Shown: positions 21,148 through 35,600, counted from the stretch's first letter. The stretch: DNA of 64,000 nucleotides from Serpula lacrymans var. lacrymans S7.9 (GCF_000218685.1 NW_006763302.1:37180-101179), one strand, 5' to 3'. Made by a program: numbers and translations. Notes: a model not told the origin generated them from the sequence alone.

Positions 21148-24100
21148 ATGTTGTTTGATGTCAACGTGAGTGAAGTATGAATCAACGGTTTTGATACATT
21201 GGATACTGAACACTCTTGGATCAGCGAAAACTGTTTTCTCGCTCAGACCGCGTGAAAGGCGCTGACTTTCACCCAACGGAGCCCTGGCTACTGACAGGTC
21301 TCTATAATGGTTCGGTGAACATATACAATCACGAGACTGGCGCCTTGATTAAGACCTTTGAGGTTTCAACGGTCCCTGTACGCTGTGTCAAGTTTATTGC
21401 ACGCAAAAACTGGTTTGTGGCCGGTTCGGACGACTTCCAGCTTCGCGTCTTCAACTACAACACTCACGAGAAGGTCGCTGCATTCGAGGCTCATCCCGAC
21501 TACATTCGATGCCTTACCGTTCATCCTACCGCAAGCATCGTGCTTACCGGAAGTGATGATATGACGATCAAGGCCTGGGACTGGGACAAACAATGGAAGT
21601 GCATTCAAGTGAGTGTCATATGATCTGTATTTATGGATTCACCTGATATCTTCCAAAAGATCTACGAAGGACATACGCACTATATAATGAACATTACTTT
21701 CAATCCCAAAGATGCAAATACCTTTGCGTCCGCATGTCTTGACCGAACTGTTAAGATGTGGTCTCTTGGTTCTCCTAGTGCCAATTTCACCATGGATGCT
21801 CATGATAAAGGCGTGAATTATGTCGATTTCTATCCTGGATCAGACAAGCCTTACCTTGTGACCACGGGTGACGACAAAACCATCAAGATTTGGGACTATC
21901 TCAGCAAAAGTTGCGTGCAGACTATGGAGGGTCATACGAATAACCCTTCGTTTGCTGTTTTCCATCCGAATCTGCCCATCATAATCAGTGGAAGTGAAGA
22001 TGGGACAGTGAAAATCTGGAATGGTGGTACATATCGGTTGGAGAACACCTTAAGCTATGCGCTGGAGCGTGCTTGGTGCGTATCCCTACGCAAAGACGCG
22101 AACGAAGTTGCGGTTGGTTTTGATGAAGGAATTGTCGTTATCAAGGTTCGTTTACCTCAAAATCTGTCATCTGATATCGTGCATTCATGCTACTTATCTA
22201 GCTCGGTCGTGACGAACCCACATTTAGCATGGACCCGTCTGGGAAACTCATATACACCCGTAACCAAGAGGTCCTATCAGGAAACCTTCAAACATTGCAA
22301 GACGACACTACGCCAGAAGGCACTCGCATACCCCTCTCAATCAAAGAAATAGGCAACACTGAAATCTTTGCTACGTCTCTCATTCACTCGCCAAATGGTC
22401 GTTTTGTAACCGTGGTTGGAGATGGAGAGTATATCATTTATACCGCGCTAGCGTGGCGCAACAAATCGTTCGGCAATGGTATATCATTTGCTTGGGCAAA
22501 CGATTCCAATACATATGCGGTGTTAGAAACCAGAGTCAAATTAAGGGTGTATAAAAACTTCAAAGAACGAGGCAGCCCTTTGATGAAAGGAGTCGGTAGT
22601 TGGTCTGTGGAGTCCCTTCATGGTGGTCCACTCTTGGGTGCCAGAGGCAAAGGATTTGTGCTATTTTGGGATTGGGAGACTGGAGAGGTTGTGCGAAGAA
22701 TAGACGTTGATGCCAAAAATGTGAGCGTCGTTTCTTTGTTCTCTTTCGTAAATCTCATGTCTTGCGCCTCGTAGATATTCTGGTCAGGCACAGGCTCGCT
22801 AGTTGCTATCACCTCTGATGACTCTTTCTATGTGCTCCGTTTTGATCGTGATGCATACAATGCAAAATTAGAGGAAGGGGCCGAAGTCACTGACGAGGGT
22901 ATTGAGGAGGCCTTTGAGGTCGTCGCAGAAATTCCGGACAAGTGTGTTTATCTTCGATATTATCCTTCTGCGGCTAACATCGCTACAGTGTCAAAACAGC
23001 CAAGTGGATAGGCGACTGCTTCATTTACACCACCGTTGGCAACAGATTAAACTATTTCGTTGGTAGTGAATCATATACAATTAGCCCCTCAGACACGTAC
23101 GTCTACTTTAATCGAACAGATAACTTATACTCACCATGTCCTCCCAGATCCATGTATATACTAGGCTATATTCCATCACACAACCGAGTGTATCTTGCAG
23201 ACAAGGACATGAAAATATTCAGTTATTCTCTGTCTTTGAGCGTCGTGGAATATCAAACGGCCGTCCTGCGTGGTGACATGGATGGTGCTGCAGAGATATT
23301 GCCAACTCTTCCCAAGGAACAATTGAATAAAGTCGCTCGCTTCTTAGAGCTAAGAGGTCAGTGATTCGTAGCTTACTCGCATGATTGCTGCGTTGAAACC
23401 AAAAATCGTAGATATGAAGGAGCTCGCCCTACAGGTCACTACAGACCCCGATCACAAGTTTGACCTATCGCTCCAGCTTGACGATCTTGATTCGGCATTG
23501 GAAATTGCTCGTTCAGTGCCTGATGTAGAGGCCGAAGCAAAATGGAAAGCTCTCGGTGATCGAGCGCTAGCGGTGTGGAGGTTTGACCTTGCACGCGAAG
23601 CCTTCGAGAAAGCGGGTGACATCAATGCACTTATGCTCTTGTTGCTTTCAACCGGCGATCGAGATGGTCTTCAGAAACTTGCTGTCATGGCCGGTGGGTC
23701 GATTTCGTGCTTACGCATCCGATTTTATTTGCTGATCGGGACCTTTCCAGAACAAAAGGGCGCGAACAATCTTGCATTTGCAACGCTCTTCCAGCTTGGG
23801 GATGCCAAGTCATGTGTCGACCTTTTGCTGAAGACGAATCGCACGCCTGAAGCTGCATTGTTTGCACGGACATACGCACCGAGGTTTGTTCTCAACTAAG
23901 TTTCTAGAAAACGGTGGTAGTTGATCTGGATTTGTCACAGCGAAGTGCCAAAGATTGTGGACACATGGCGTGAAGAGCTGAAAACTAAAAATAGGCCGAA
24001 GATTGCTGCTGCGATTGCCCATCCTTCAGAAAACACAGGGCTATTCGAGGAGGGGTGGGAAGAGGCATTGAGCCGTGAGGTAGATACACGATCAACCATA

Positions 24101-24157
24101 CTTCCAAACGGCACTCTCGGTGCGTATATTCTCACACGACATCACGAGGCGTGCTGA
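21148..24157 (+). CDS. SEC27: Coatomer subunit beta' (COPI)
   Basis: Ten exons: 21148-21165, 21225-21608, 21660-22145, 22202-22720, 22775-22941, 22989-23096, 23148-23356, 23412-23693, 23751-23883 and 23941-24157; 840 residues. The 18-nt first exon encodes MLFDVN-type residues that continue into RKLFSRSDRVKG, the conserved start of beta'-COP. WD40 repeats fill roughly residues 10-310 (TGLYNGSVNIYN, GSDDMTIKAWDWD, SGSEDGTVKIWNG). The rest is the COPI WD-associated and helical region (DPDHKFDLSLQL, EQKGANNLAFATLFQLGD). Beta'-COP is part of the coat cage of Golgi-to-ER vesicles and binds dilysine cargo signals. A possible extra donor (gtgcgt) at 24120 means the extreme C-terminus could differ. 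Confidence 0.92.
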
Positions 24158-24667
24158 TTGCTGTGCTATGGGCAGTGACACCGGGTGAAGCGCCCTCTCC
24201 GAGTGATGATGGTATTTTAGTAGACGCATGACCTCGCATGACCCTGTATTACCTCGAGATTGAGACATTTTGTGATCTACTTATAGCACAGTTTTCTTTT
24301 TTGATCTGCTGCGCAAAAAAGTCTAATTCCTGTCATCATACCTCGATCCTTCTGTGCGCTACGTCTGTGCTGAGCTCTTGATCGTGCACCAATGGATACT
24401 CCTGACCTGCAAAATCGCTGGGCAATTCAATGGCTACCATGTATACCGGGCGGTTTCACGGCGACCTGGGCCTAGGCCGAATTGCGAGCCGAAAGAAGAG
24501 AGGCCAAGACAGGCTGGCACCACCAAGCTTGTAATTTGTTTTGTCTAGCTTTGTTCAGCCTCGTTTCATTCGCTCGCAGCTGCAACCTGCGACAGCCAGT
24601 CAGCTTTTCTCGTTCTTTCCTCTCTTTCCTGCAATTTTCTCTCTAAAAGTCTCTCATTTCTGGCCCA
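24158..24667. other. Intergenic, upstream region of the chitin synthase gene
   Basis: Holds the 3' end of the beta'-COP gene and a pyrimidine-rich stretch just before the chitin synthase start (24600-24660), common before fungal start codons. No gene seen. Confidence 0.5.
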
Positions 24668-27600
24668 ATGGCCTCAGCATCGGCCTCGCTATCCACCCAT
24701 GCTGTTAGTTCCGGTGACCTCGTCCACCTTGTTTCTTCGTCGTCGTCTGCGATAGTCTATCCATCCGACGACGTTATCCTCACCGTTCTCAACACTCGCT
24801 TTCGCGCTGATTTACCTTACACAAGAATTGGGACAACCAATCTTTTAGTCGTTAACCCGTACAAAACACTAGCCAATGTCAACGACATCAACGCGAAGGA
24901 GTATGAGGAGCGGTGTTACAAAGACACTAGTCTACCTCTCGTGGATGCTTCCAAATCCCTTCAACCTCATGTATATGAGCTTGCAGCGAAGATGTATCTT
25001 CTTATGAGACGAAGAAACGAGTCGCAGTCTGTTCTGACCAGGTAGATTTCCAATGTTACCCAGCTCCACTCGACGACTGATCACTTTGCAGGGGTATTAC
25101 AGGTTCCGGAAAATCCTCTAGCAGTCGCTTGATTCTGAACCAGCTCCTTCGACTGTCGGCTCACTCGAAGAAGGAGTTGAGAGTCGCAGATCAGGTGAAG
25201 GCATTGGGACCTCTTCTCGACGCGTTCGGAAATGTGAAAACTCTCATGAATCCAAATGCATCGCGTCACAGCCGTTATCTCGAGCTCCATTTCAATGACC
25301 GTGGTCGCATCGAATCTGCGAAAGTCCTTGCATTTGGACTGGACAAATCTCGGCTTGTCCGACTTTCACACGAGGAACGCTCTTACCACGTTTTTTATCA
25401 ATTCTTAGCTGGTGCTACTCCAGAGGAACGGGATATTTTCAACCTTGAAGACCCATCTGATTATGCGCTTCTCGCTTCCTCTGGGTGCTATCGCCTTCCC
25501 TCTGGTCCATTTAGCGATGATGCCATCTCTATGGAAGAGCTTCGCGCGGCTATGAAAACTCTAGGCTTCAAGTCTAAACATATGACGTCCATATTCACTC
25601 TTCTCGTGGTCATTCTCCTGCTCGGGAATCTGCAATTCACCGAAGCAGATGCTAGAGACGTATCCGCTTACGTGGCAAACACTCAAGTATTAGACCAAAT
25701 CGCACGTTTGTTGGGCGTGTCTTCAGAGGACCTCACTCAGACGCTCACCAACAAGACGAATTACGTTCGTAAGGAACTATACACCGTGTTGCTCAATGCC
25801 GAACAGAGCGCTGCCCAACGTGATTCATTTGTACGCGACCTATATGCCATTCTCTTTGCTTTTGTGGTCGAGACAGCCAATCACAAGATTGTATCAGCAA
25901 ACAAGGATGTACTTCCTTCCACTCAGATACTCATGTTTGATCAGCCTGGATTCCAGACTCGTGGACCTACTGGAACAGGCTCTATGGCGTTTACCGGTTC
26001 TGCACCTTTGGTTTCTGCTTATGGTCAAAATGCATTCGACGAATTTGCTATCAACTTTGCTGATGAAATGGTACACTCATATGTGTTGCGGAATACTTTC
26101 GAAGATTCTGTGGGGTATAACGGCCATATCACTGGTGATGGTGCCCCCTTACCCGCGGTTACTATCATGGACAATTCGGCGTGCGTCGAACTATTGAGAG
26201 GTGCGCAGCTGAGTGAGAAGGCTACTCGCAAGCCAGGAGGTCTCATAGGGCTCACAAGCAAAGCCTGTTCGGCTTTCAAGTCTGGAAAAGCAGGGGAAAA
26301 CAAAGACGAGGATTTGTTGCAGGACCTCGTCGCTAAGCTCGGTGTTCATACATCATTTGTGGCCAGTCCCAGCATTGGAGGTGCTAACGAGAGAAATCTC
26401 TTTGGTATCAACCATTATGCTGGCAATTGCTCGTACGACATCACCGATTTCATCGAAAAAGATTCTGATCTGCTCGATTGCGCATTTGTCACGTTGCTGC
26501 GCAATTCTACCGACTCCTTTGTATCCAAGCTTGTTTCCGGTCCTTCTTTGGCAGTAGAGAGACACTCAAAAGATGAGGCCATAATCGTTCAAGCTCAGGT
26601 ATCTTCTCGACCACTGCGCCAACCCACACCGATTCCAGCTCGTTCTCCTGTGATAAATAAGGAAGAGCACGCTAGACTTGATCCGACCAAAATATACACA
26701 GTTACTACACAAATGAACCACACCCTATCAGAGATTTTCTCCAGTCTCGATCGTACCCGCTTATGGACTATATCCTGTATTCGTCCCAACGATTCTAGCT
26801 CTCCCAACTCTTTCGACAAGCGACGAGTGAAGGCACAAGTTCGGTCCCTTCTTATACCTGATTTGGTGGCCAAACGCAGCGTTGAGTACGTTGCAGATCT
26901 TGAGTTATCTGAGTTCTGCGACAGGTATGTCCCAACCATGCGAGGCTCCGAGCAAGAGCGAATACGCCAATGCGCGGCTGCGAACGGTTGGAGAGACGGG
27001 GTCGATTTCGTTGTTGGGCATAGGATGATATGGGTGTCATATAGTGCTTGGAAAATGGTCGAAGATGGTCTAAGAGTTGTCGAGAAAGAGCAACGAAGAG
27101 CCTTGCGTGACGGGGGAGATGACGAGGAAAGCATGGCTGACGATGGGACGGAGTACACCCATACGGAAGGTGGTGGCGGAGGTAATGGGAGCTTTTACAA
27201 TGAGAGCCACGACAATTTGCTGGTTGCTCGTAGGGGTAGCAATGGCTCTCAATACCGTGAAGCTAACCAAAGCGCTGCCTACGGTCTGAACGGTCCTTCG
27301 ACGCCTGCTGCAGGAGCTCCTGCTTATAGCGATGCCGACGACGGATGGGGTTCGGAGTGGGATAAGAAAGGCGAAGCTGGTGACAGAACACCCCCGTTTC
27401 TTTCCAAGGAAGGAGGCATGATAGTCAATCCAGCTCCTGCTGCTGTAGAGGAGATGCCCACCAGTCGCGCCCGTCGCATGTGGCTTTATCTGGTCTGGGG
27501 TTTCACTGGACTGATACCTTCTTTCGTTCTCCATCACGTAGGACGCATGAAGCGACCTGATATCCGACTAGCATGGCGAGAAAAGGTCACGATTTTCATG

Positions 27601-30600
27601 CTCATCTTCCTCATGAACGTGCTTGTCATCTTCTACATCGTGGAATTTGGTCGTCTCCTTTGTCCTAATTTCGACAAGGTTTGGTCTACAAATGAAGTCG
27701 CTCAGCATACAGGGAACAGTGATTATTGGGTGGCTATTCAAGGTCAAGTTTATGATGTTTCGAATTTCATCCATGGCGACCACAGTGATATATCCGGTAT
27801 AGCAAGTAACTCAGTAGATACCTTGGATCAGCTTGCTGGGCAGGAATTGACAGACTACTTCCCTCCGCCGTTGATACTGGCTTGCCCGGGCCTTGTTTCA
27901 CAACCGACTCTTCAACTAACATACAAAAACTTCACCCCAACCGTACAAACGGCAATGCACAATTCCGGTGCAACGCAGTCCGCACAGAATACCTTACTAG
28001 ATCAATCTGACTGGTATACTAGCGTTTTCCTCCCGAAGATTAAGCAATACCGCAAAGGTCCTTTAGTTTGGGACACTAATGTTATCGCTTCTCAGGCCCA
28101 GGATCAAAATATTCAGCGGTATGATTCTTTTACCGGTTATTCAGTGTTTGTACTGAACCTTTACTAGGCTGTGGGCTATCTGGGAAGGAAGCATTTACGA
28201 CCTAACGGATTACGTCAATACTGTCACCATCAATCAAGGTGCTACCAATCTATATCAATTTTTGGACAACAATGTCGCATCAGTTTTCAAGCAACAGGCG
28301 GGTCAAGATGTCACTAGTTCTCTGAACCAAGTGCTCGCTGGCATGGATCCTAATACGGCTGCGCAAAATGTAAATTGCCTCAAGAATATGTTTTATCTTG
28401 GTGAGACGGATTTCCGCAAGACTGCAAGGTGCCAAGTACAAAACTACTTGCTGTTGGTTTTCACGAGTATTCTATGTGCCTCAATTGCTTTGAAATGTCG
28501 GTGGTTTACATTTGTATTGTCTTACTATCTATCTAACCTTTTCCCTTAGTTCTTTCTGCCTTGCAACTTACCGGAAAACGATCCCCGGAAATGCTCGATA
28601 AATTCGTCCTTTGTCAGGTCCCATGTTACACCGAAAGTGAAGATTCGCTTCGCCGGACTATTGATTCATTGGCCGCTCTGAACTACGACGACAAACGAAA
28701 GCTGATGTTCATTATCTGCGACGGTAACATCATCGGTAGTGGAAACGATAGGACGACTCCCCGTATCGTGTTGGATATACTTGGAGTTGATCCCAAGCTT
28801 GATCCCGAGCCGCTTCTCTTCAAATCCATTGGCGAAGGCTCGAAGCAGCTGAATTATGGCAAGGTATATTCCGGTTTGTATGAGTTCGAAGGTCACGTCG
28901 TGCCGTAAGTGAGTTTTGGTCAATCGTGACATTATTTGTAACACGGTATCTAGATACATGGTCGTTGTAAAAGTAGGAAAGCCCACGGAGCGCTCAAAGC
29001 CAGGAAACCGAGGAAAACGTGACAGTCAAATACTATTGATGCACTATCTCAATCGAGTCCATTTCGATGCTCCGATGTCGCCACTGGAATTGGAGATTTA
29101 CCACCAGATGAGGAATGTTATCGGCATTGATCCTGCCTTCTACGAATATATCTTCACCATAGATGCTGACACAGTGAATATTTAACCATTTCCTCGTCCT
29201 GTTAATTGCTAACGGTTTTACAGAGTGTTACACCAGACTCTTTGAATCGTCTAGTGGCTTGTGCTGCAGATGATTCCAGCATCATAGGCATATGTGGCGA
29301 GACTAAATTGATGAATGAGGAAGGATCCTGGTGGACTATGATTCAGGTAGGGTCCGTCTTGCCCATGGTTGACCCCCATTAACGCAACATACTGTAGGTC
29401 TACGAGTATTACATATCCCATCATCTCTCTAAGGCATTCGAGAGCTTGTTTGGATCAGTGTCATGTCTCCCTGGATGTTTCTCTCTTTATCGAATCCGTA
29501 CCGCTGATAAGGGTAGACCGATCATCATATCCAATCGTATCATTGACGAGTATGCTGAGGGGAACGTCGACACCCTACACAAGAAGAACCTATTTTCTCT
29601 GGGTGAAGATCGCTTTTTGACGACTTTGTTGCTCAAACATTTCCCAACCTTCAAGACGAAATTTTCTCCTGATGCCGTTGCACATACTATGGCTCCCGAG
29701 TCTTGGCGAGTTTTATTCTCTCAGCGTCGGCGATGGATCAATTCTACCGTTCACAACTTGTGCGAATTAATATTGTTACCTGAGCTCTGCGGGTTCTGCT
29801 GTTTCTCCATGCGCTTCTTTGTCTTTATTGATCTTTTGGGCACTATCGTACGTATTTTATTCTTCTTATATCGCCATTCCTGAACCTGTGATCTAGATAT
29901 TACCGGCCACTGTGGTATATGTAAGCTTTTTCTCTCGATTTCCTTCCTGGTTTAATCAAGCTCATCAATGATACGTGATAGTTGGTTTACCTGGTGGTCG
30001 TCGTTGCTACTGGTAATGCGGCATTGCCCATCATTTCCATTATCATGCTAGGAATCACCTATGGGTTACAAGTGAGTGTCAAAGATTGATATCAAAACGC
30101 ACCTATTAATGGTGCACAGGCCTTGATTTTCATCATCAAACGAGAATTCATGTTAGTTGGCTGGATGGTAGTGTACCTCATTTCGTAGGTTTCCCTCGAC
30201 TTGCTATTTTTCATTCTTATATAGTTTTATTACAGTTATCCGGTGTACAGTCTATTTCTGCCCGTCTATTCCTTCTGGTGCATGGATGACTTTACATGGG
30301 GTAATACTCGTGTTGTCATCGGTGAGGGCGGGAACAAGAAGGTCGTTATGAACGAGGATGAAAGATTTGACGAGTCCATGATTCCTCTCAAGAAATTTAG
30401 TGGTGAGCGCAGAGCTGGATGTGAATTAATGTAAACTTATATTCGCCAAAGAATACGAAGCTGAAGCTTGGGAGACCGGGTCTCATCGATCTCAGGAAAC
30501 TGGTTATAGCAAACCTCAGTCACGATTCCTTCCTTCACGCAAAGGGTCACCCCACAGCTTCCATCCTTCAGAAGGAGGCGATTATTATCGAGATACCAAT

Positions 30601-31259
30601 CTAACCTTGAGCAACACGTCGAACCCCAATATCCGCCTACCGCACATGGCCAACTCACAGCATAGCCACGGGTCTCGACACGGCGGTTCGCAATATGGTG
30701 GGCAGCCTCCCGTCTCCCAATACGGGCTCCCCCAGATACCATTTATGCCATTCAGCGGAGGTCCTGGTTCTGCGGCTGGTTCCGACTATGGCGGACAAGT
30801 ACCTATACACATGCCTCCGATGGGATACCAACACACTGGTAGTATGTATGGGATGATGCCTGTGGATCCACGTACGACGGTGATGACGAATATGAACATG
30901 TTCACTGGATCGGGTTCACAAACTGGTGGATATGGAGCTTTGCCTGCGATAGGAGATGCGCGACCGATATCAACATTTTCCATGGCAACATCTGTTAATC
31001 CTTTCGCGGGTCCAAGCATGATTACGGATCCAACAGATGACGACTTATTCAATGCATTGCGAAACTATTTGAGCACTCAGGATCTAATGACAGTCACGAA
31101 GAAGTAAGTCCGCCATCGTTCCAGTACAGTAAAATAAATACTCACAAGATTCTCAGGACTGCACGCGAGGCGATCATGGCTCGTTTCCCCAAGGCTGACT
31201 TGACATTAAGAAAAGACTTCTTAAATCAGTCGATAGACAAAATCCTTTCCCAGTCGTAG
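24668..31259 (+). CDS. Class V chitin synthase with N-terminal myosin-like motor
   Basis: Thirteen exons: 24668-25041, 25092-28118, 28168-28496, 28550-28904, 28954-29173, 29224-29346, 29398-29847, 29897-29920, 29982-30071, 30120-30184, 30236-30402, 30452-31103 and 31157-31259; 1,992 residues. The motor occupies about residues 15-750, with P-loop GITGSGKSS near 126 and a switch-II-like DQPGF. Membrane helices near 920-980 precede a cytochrome-b5-like domain ([18 protein letters not shown]). The family-2 glycosyltransferase core has [20 protein letters not shown] and QRRRW (near 1586), then several membrane helices and a C-terminal DEK-type helix domain. It makes chitin at the plasma membrane from UDP-GlcNAc; the motor-like part aids delivery in related fungi. 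The 24-nt exon at 29897 is easy to miss. Confidence 0.93.
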
Positions 31260-31882
31260 AGGGTAATCCCATTACAAGATCTTATCTTCTTTTTTTCTTC
31301 TTCTATGAGTAGAGCCTGAAAACTTGCCCTGGACTTGCCCTGAACTTTTAAACCTTATTCATCTTCTTCACGTTGAACTGCACTTTCCTTTGTTATCGAT
31401 CTTTTAGTCAACTAGCTTTCGCATTTCCAATTTCAGCATCCTTCGCTCCTCAGGTCAATTTAACGTTGTAATAGATTTCTTGGACACGTTCGGTACGGAC
31501 GATAGCATTATCTTACTACTATAATCTCCCTGGATAGGGGACTGATACATCCAGGAGTTGGTGTATCTTTTCATATACAATCTCAAAATTTTACCTTAAT
31601 CCGATGCAGGTGAACACAATACTCAACCACCTCATGCGTTACTTCAGAGACGGTGGCTAGGATCTGTCTCTGGTGAATTCTAGGGTCTTGCCTCACCATA
31701 TATGTGATGTTCTACTCAGGGAGATATCGATGCACAGTAAGAACATGATTTCAAGTACTAACAAGTTACTAAACTGCTAAAGCCACGAACAGGGCGTATC
31801 GCGAGGTGTACAATCAGAGATTGAAACAGGTGATAGAAGACTCAACCTACCATAGCTCAAGGAGAGACGTCTAAGTACATGT
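31260..31882. other. Intergenic between two convergent genes
   Basis: Contains the probable 3' untranslated region of the chitin synthase gene. No further gene recognised. Confidence 0.5.
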
Positions 31883-32314
31883 TTAAGTCAGTGATGTACA
31901 GTTAATCCCAACGGGACCATCAGGGTCTGAAGGACAACCTTCATACGGGAATACAGCGTCAGCTTGATGAGAGCGAGTATACAAATGTTAGTACACTCAC
32001 TATTAAGGCTTTCGCAACAAAGCGAATACTGAGAACTGGGAGATGAAACGCAAGTAGTAAGGAATAAGACGTTAAAGAGAATAAACAAACTATTCAGCAT
32101 ACCAGGAGATGGTGGTATCGCACAAAGAGCCTATGGGTGTGGTGGCAGGTTCAGTAAAGCCGCAGATGTTTTCCCAGACATATGAGTTGTCGCTATATGG
32201 TTCAAGAGAGGTGCAACAGAGATAATTGGGTTGCGAGGCAGGACATTGCGCTCGTGAAAGTGGAGAGACTGCTACCAAGGCAACCAGAACTGGTGCCAAA
32301 AGATTTAAAACCAT
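31883..32314 (-). CDS. Small secreted Cys-rich protein, hydrophobin-like
   Basis: Three exons, 32314-32103, 32035-32001 and 31962-31883, encode 108 residues. A clear signal peptide (MVLNLLAPVLVALVAVSPLS) is followed by ten cysteines in the order C, CC, C, C, C, CC, C, C. Two CC pairs and single cysteines between them recall hydrophobins, but there are two extra cysteines and the spacing is not classical, so it may belong to a separate family of small secreted proteins. Likely extracellular or at the wall. Unspliced frames hide the second half of the cysteine pattern. It lies just downstream of, and convergent with, the chitin synthase gene. Confidence 0.65.
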
Positions 32315-32683
32315 GGTCTATACCGTGCTGAGTCTGCAGGTTGTTTACGCGGGTTAGTATTAGAGGATAGCATACCCTTTATACTGCTTGAACGTATACA
32401 GTGCCTCAGTCAAGGTACATTCCAGACTGTACGGAAGTCCGTCCGTCAGATACGGGTACATGATGAAGTGACCCCCTGCATGCTGTCGTTTCAAATCGTG
32501 ATATCTGGCTCAGGAGAAAGGCCAGACCAGGGGTGACTACCAGACAGGGACCTACCTGCTTTCGATGACCATCACGGTCGGTGTACATAAACTTCGCACG
32601 GTACCGCAAATGGGAATTGCTTTCCGAACTAAACATACCCGCAGAGTCTGCCCAAAGGCGCGCGTTTCAAGTTCAATGTCCTA
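32315..32683. other. Divergent promoter region
   Basis: 369 bp between the small secreted protein (minus) and VPS41 (plus). No gene seen. Confidence 0.5.
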
Positions 32684-35600
32684 ATGTCCTCAGAATCAGC
32701 CCATGTCTCAGAGAACGAAGATTCCAGCAACCAAGACGAACATGAGGGCTCCGAATCCCTTTCAGAACACGGAAGCGAGGATCATGTGTCGCATGCTAAT
32801 GGTGCTGCAATCGTCAAGGACTCACACGAACTGGAGAAGATAGAAGCAGAGCAACACGAGTCAGACTTCTCTGATGAACAAGAGGGTAGCGACGGCGAGG
32901 AGACAGGAAAGGAAGGTCAGGAGGACGAACGCTCAAGTGAATATGACGAGGACGAGGACGACGAAGATGACGACGACGACGACGACGAGCCAGCTCTCAA
33001 ATACGAGCGAATTGGCGGTTCCCTCAACGACTTGCTTAAAAAGGATTCAGCTTCGGCCATGGCCATATCAAATAAGCTGCTGGTAATATGCTCACATTAT
33101 AACATGAGCCACGAGACTAATTCACTGGCGTTCTTGTTTAGGCACTCGGAACGCACAGCGGTATCGTCCATATACTGGACTTGACGGGCAAGCGAATCAA
33201 GTCATTTAAGCCTCACCAGGCTTCCGTTTGTGACATGTCCTTGGATGCGTCCGCAGATTTTGTCGCAACTGCTTCCATGGACGGTGATTAGAGCTATTAT
33301 GTTCAAATGAATCCTTTTGCTAATAATTTGTGACATCAGGACAGGTGGTTATCCACTCGTTGACTACACCAGAATCTTATGCATTTGATCTGAAACGCCC
33401 CATGCGGACAGTAGCTTTAGACCCCGAGTTCGCTAGGCGAAATAGTAGGGCGTTTGTTTGTGGCGGAATGGCTGGCTCTCTTGTTTTGCGCGAGAAAGGC
33501 TGGCTTGGCCACAAGGAGACCGTCCTGCATTCAGGAGAAGGACCTATTTGGCATGTGCGCTGGAGAGATCACCTAATAGCATGGGCCAATGATTTGGTAA
33601 GAGGATTGCCACAGCCCTGTCTTACACTGGTAACTGACTATCAGTCATGCTTCCCTACAGGGAGTCAAAATTTACGACACTGTCTCTCAGTCACGAATCA
33701 CTTTCATCGATCGCCCTGCAGGTAGTCCAAGGGCAGATCTATTCAAATGTACTCTCCACTGGCAGGACGACTCTACTATTCTCATAGGATGGGCAGATTA
33801 CATCAAAGTAGCGCGTATTAGAACTCGACCCCGCAATACCACCACCTCCACTACGGCTAGCCTCCCATCGCTCATCGTAGAGATCACAGCTACTTTCCAG
33901 CTTGATTGCATGATATCCGGGATTGTCCCGCACCCTATGCCTTCTCCTGGCGCCCCTAAAACCAATGGTTCATCGGCGGTACCACCTGCTCTAACTACTT
34001 TTTTGATCCTCGCTTACGAACCACCCGATACCTCGTTTCTATCCGGCAACGAGATGACCGAGGATCGGGCCCAGCAGGCTCGAAAAGCTGCTGAACGTCC
34101 GGAATTGCGAATTATTTCAAGGGCAGGGGAAGAGCTTGCAGCGGATGCTCTTAGTATCTCGAGCTTCCAATCTTGGAGTTGCAACGATTACGTTCTCGGG
34201 GAATTGGAAGACGAGAAGAACCGTAGGTGCTATGTGGTATTGAGTCCAAAGGATATCGTTATTGTGCGTTCGAGAGACCGCAGAGATCACATTGCCTGGT
34301 TAGTTGAACGGAAGCGCTATGAAGAAGCACTTGAGGAACTCGAACACTTGGGCGAAGATGGTCCTGCGGCTGAGGCACATGGGCCACCAGTCGATGCCAC
34401 AGAAATTGGTGAACGCTACATCAGGCACCTAGTAGGCGAAGGTCAGTGATATTAGTGCAATACTTTCCTTCACCCGCTTAGTGTGATATATAGGTGATTT
34501 TGTCAAGGCCGCTAGACTATGTCCAAAAGTCTGTGGCCAAGACACTAAACGGTGGGAAGATTGGATATTTGTCTTTGCGCAGAATACGCAACTACAAGTA
34601 AGTTCCTGTGACCTTGTATTTTGGAAACAGAGCCAATAACCAGTTTGTCAGGCTATTACCCCGTATGTTCCTACCGAGTCTCCTCGGCTAAGCCATTTGG
34701 TGTACGAAATGGTTCTTGGGCACTTCTTAACACACGACAAACATGTGAGTTTCTTAACTTGACAGAATTACGCGACGATTCAAAGTGATGTTCTTGATTA
34801 GGCCCTTCTGCAAATGATCAAAGATTGGCCACGGGAAATATATGACATTCATGCTGTCATAGTTGCTGTTCAATCTGAGCTTGATCGCTTACCTTCATCT
34901 TCCTCGACGAGCACAAGCGCACCTGATTCCGTATTGCTTATGGAATGCTTGGCCGAACTGTAAGTCTTAATAGGTACAAGGCAAGTTTCTTAATAACAGG
35001 ATTATCATATCTCCTTAGATTTACTGCCAACCGTCAACCTGGAAAAGCTTTACCTTTCTTCCTTCGCCTTCGTCGCTCCAATGTCTTTGATTTAATCCGA
35101 GAACATAACCTCTTTACCGATGTCCAAGATCAAGCGCTTTTACTGGTAGAGTTCGATTACGAACTCATAGAAAAACGTCGAAAAGAAGGTGAAGAGGTAG
35201 ACCCCGAACAAAGCGACGCTATTACTTTACTGGTCGATCACACACATTCCATACCTGTCCGTTCTCCTGCATTTCATATCATTTGATACTCAATGGTGGC
35301 GGTGATTGTATCATCAGGTTGCACGCGTGGTGAAACAACTACAAAGTCGGCAATATTATCTCTTCCTCTATCTGGACGCCCTATTCGCGAAAGACCCTCA
35401 CTTAGCATTTGATTTTGCTGACCTACAAGTAAGCTTGTATTATTTTGTCATGCGTGGCTTTAGTTTGACATACATGTTTACAGGTAACGCTCTATGCTGA
35501 ATATGCTACTCCACGGCTGATCGACTATCTGCGAGCGAGTAGTTACTATAATCTAGAGGCGGTATGTCACCTTTGATACCACGCTCAAAGCTGTTCTGAT

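Noticed and set aside
27070..27537. 155-codon open frame antisense to the chitin synthase gene
   Set aside because: No family resemblance, and the sense strand encodes a continuous, well-supported protein.
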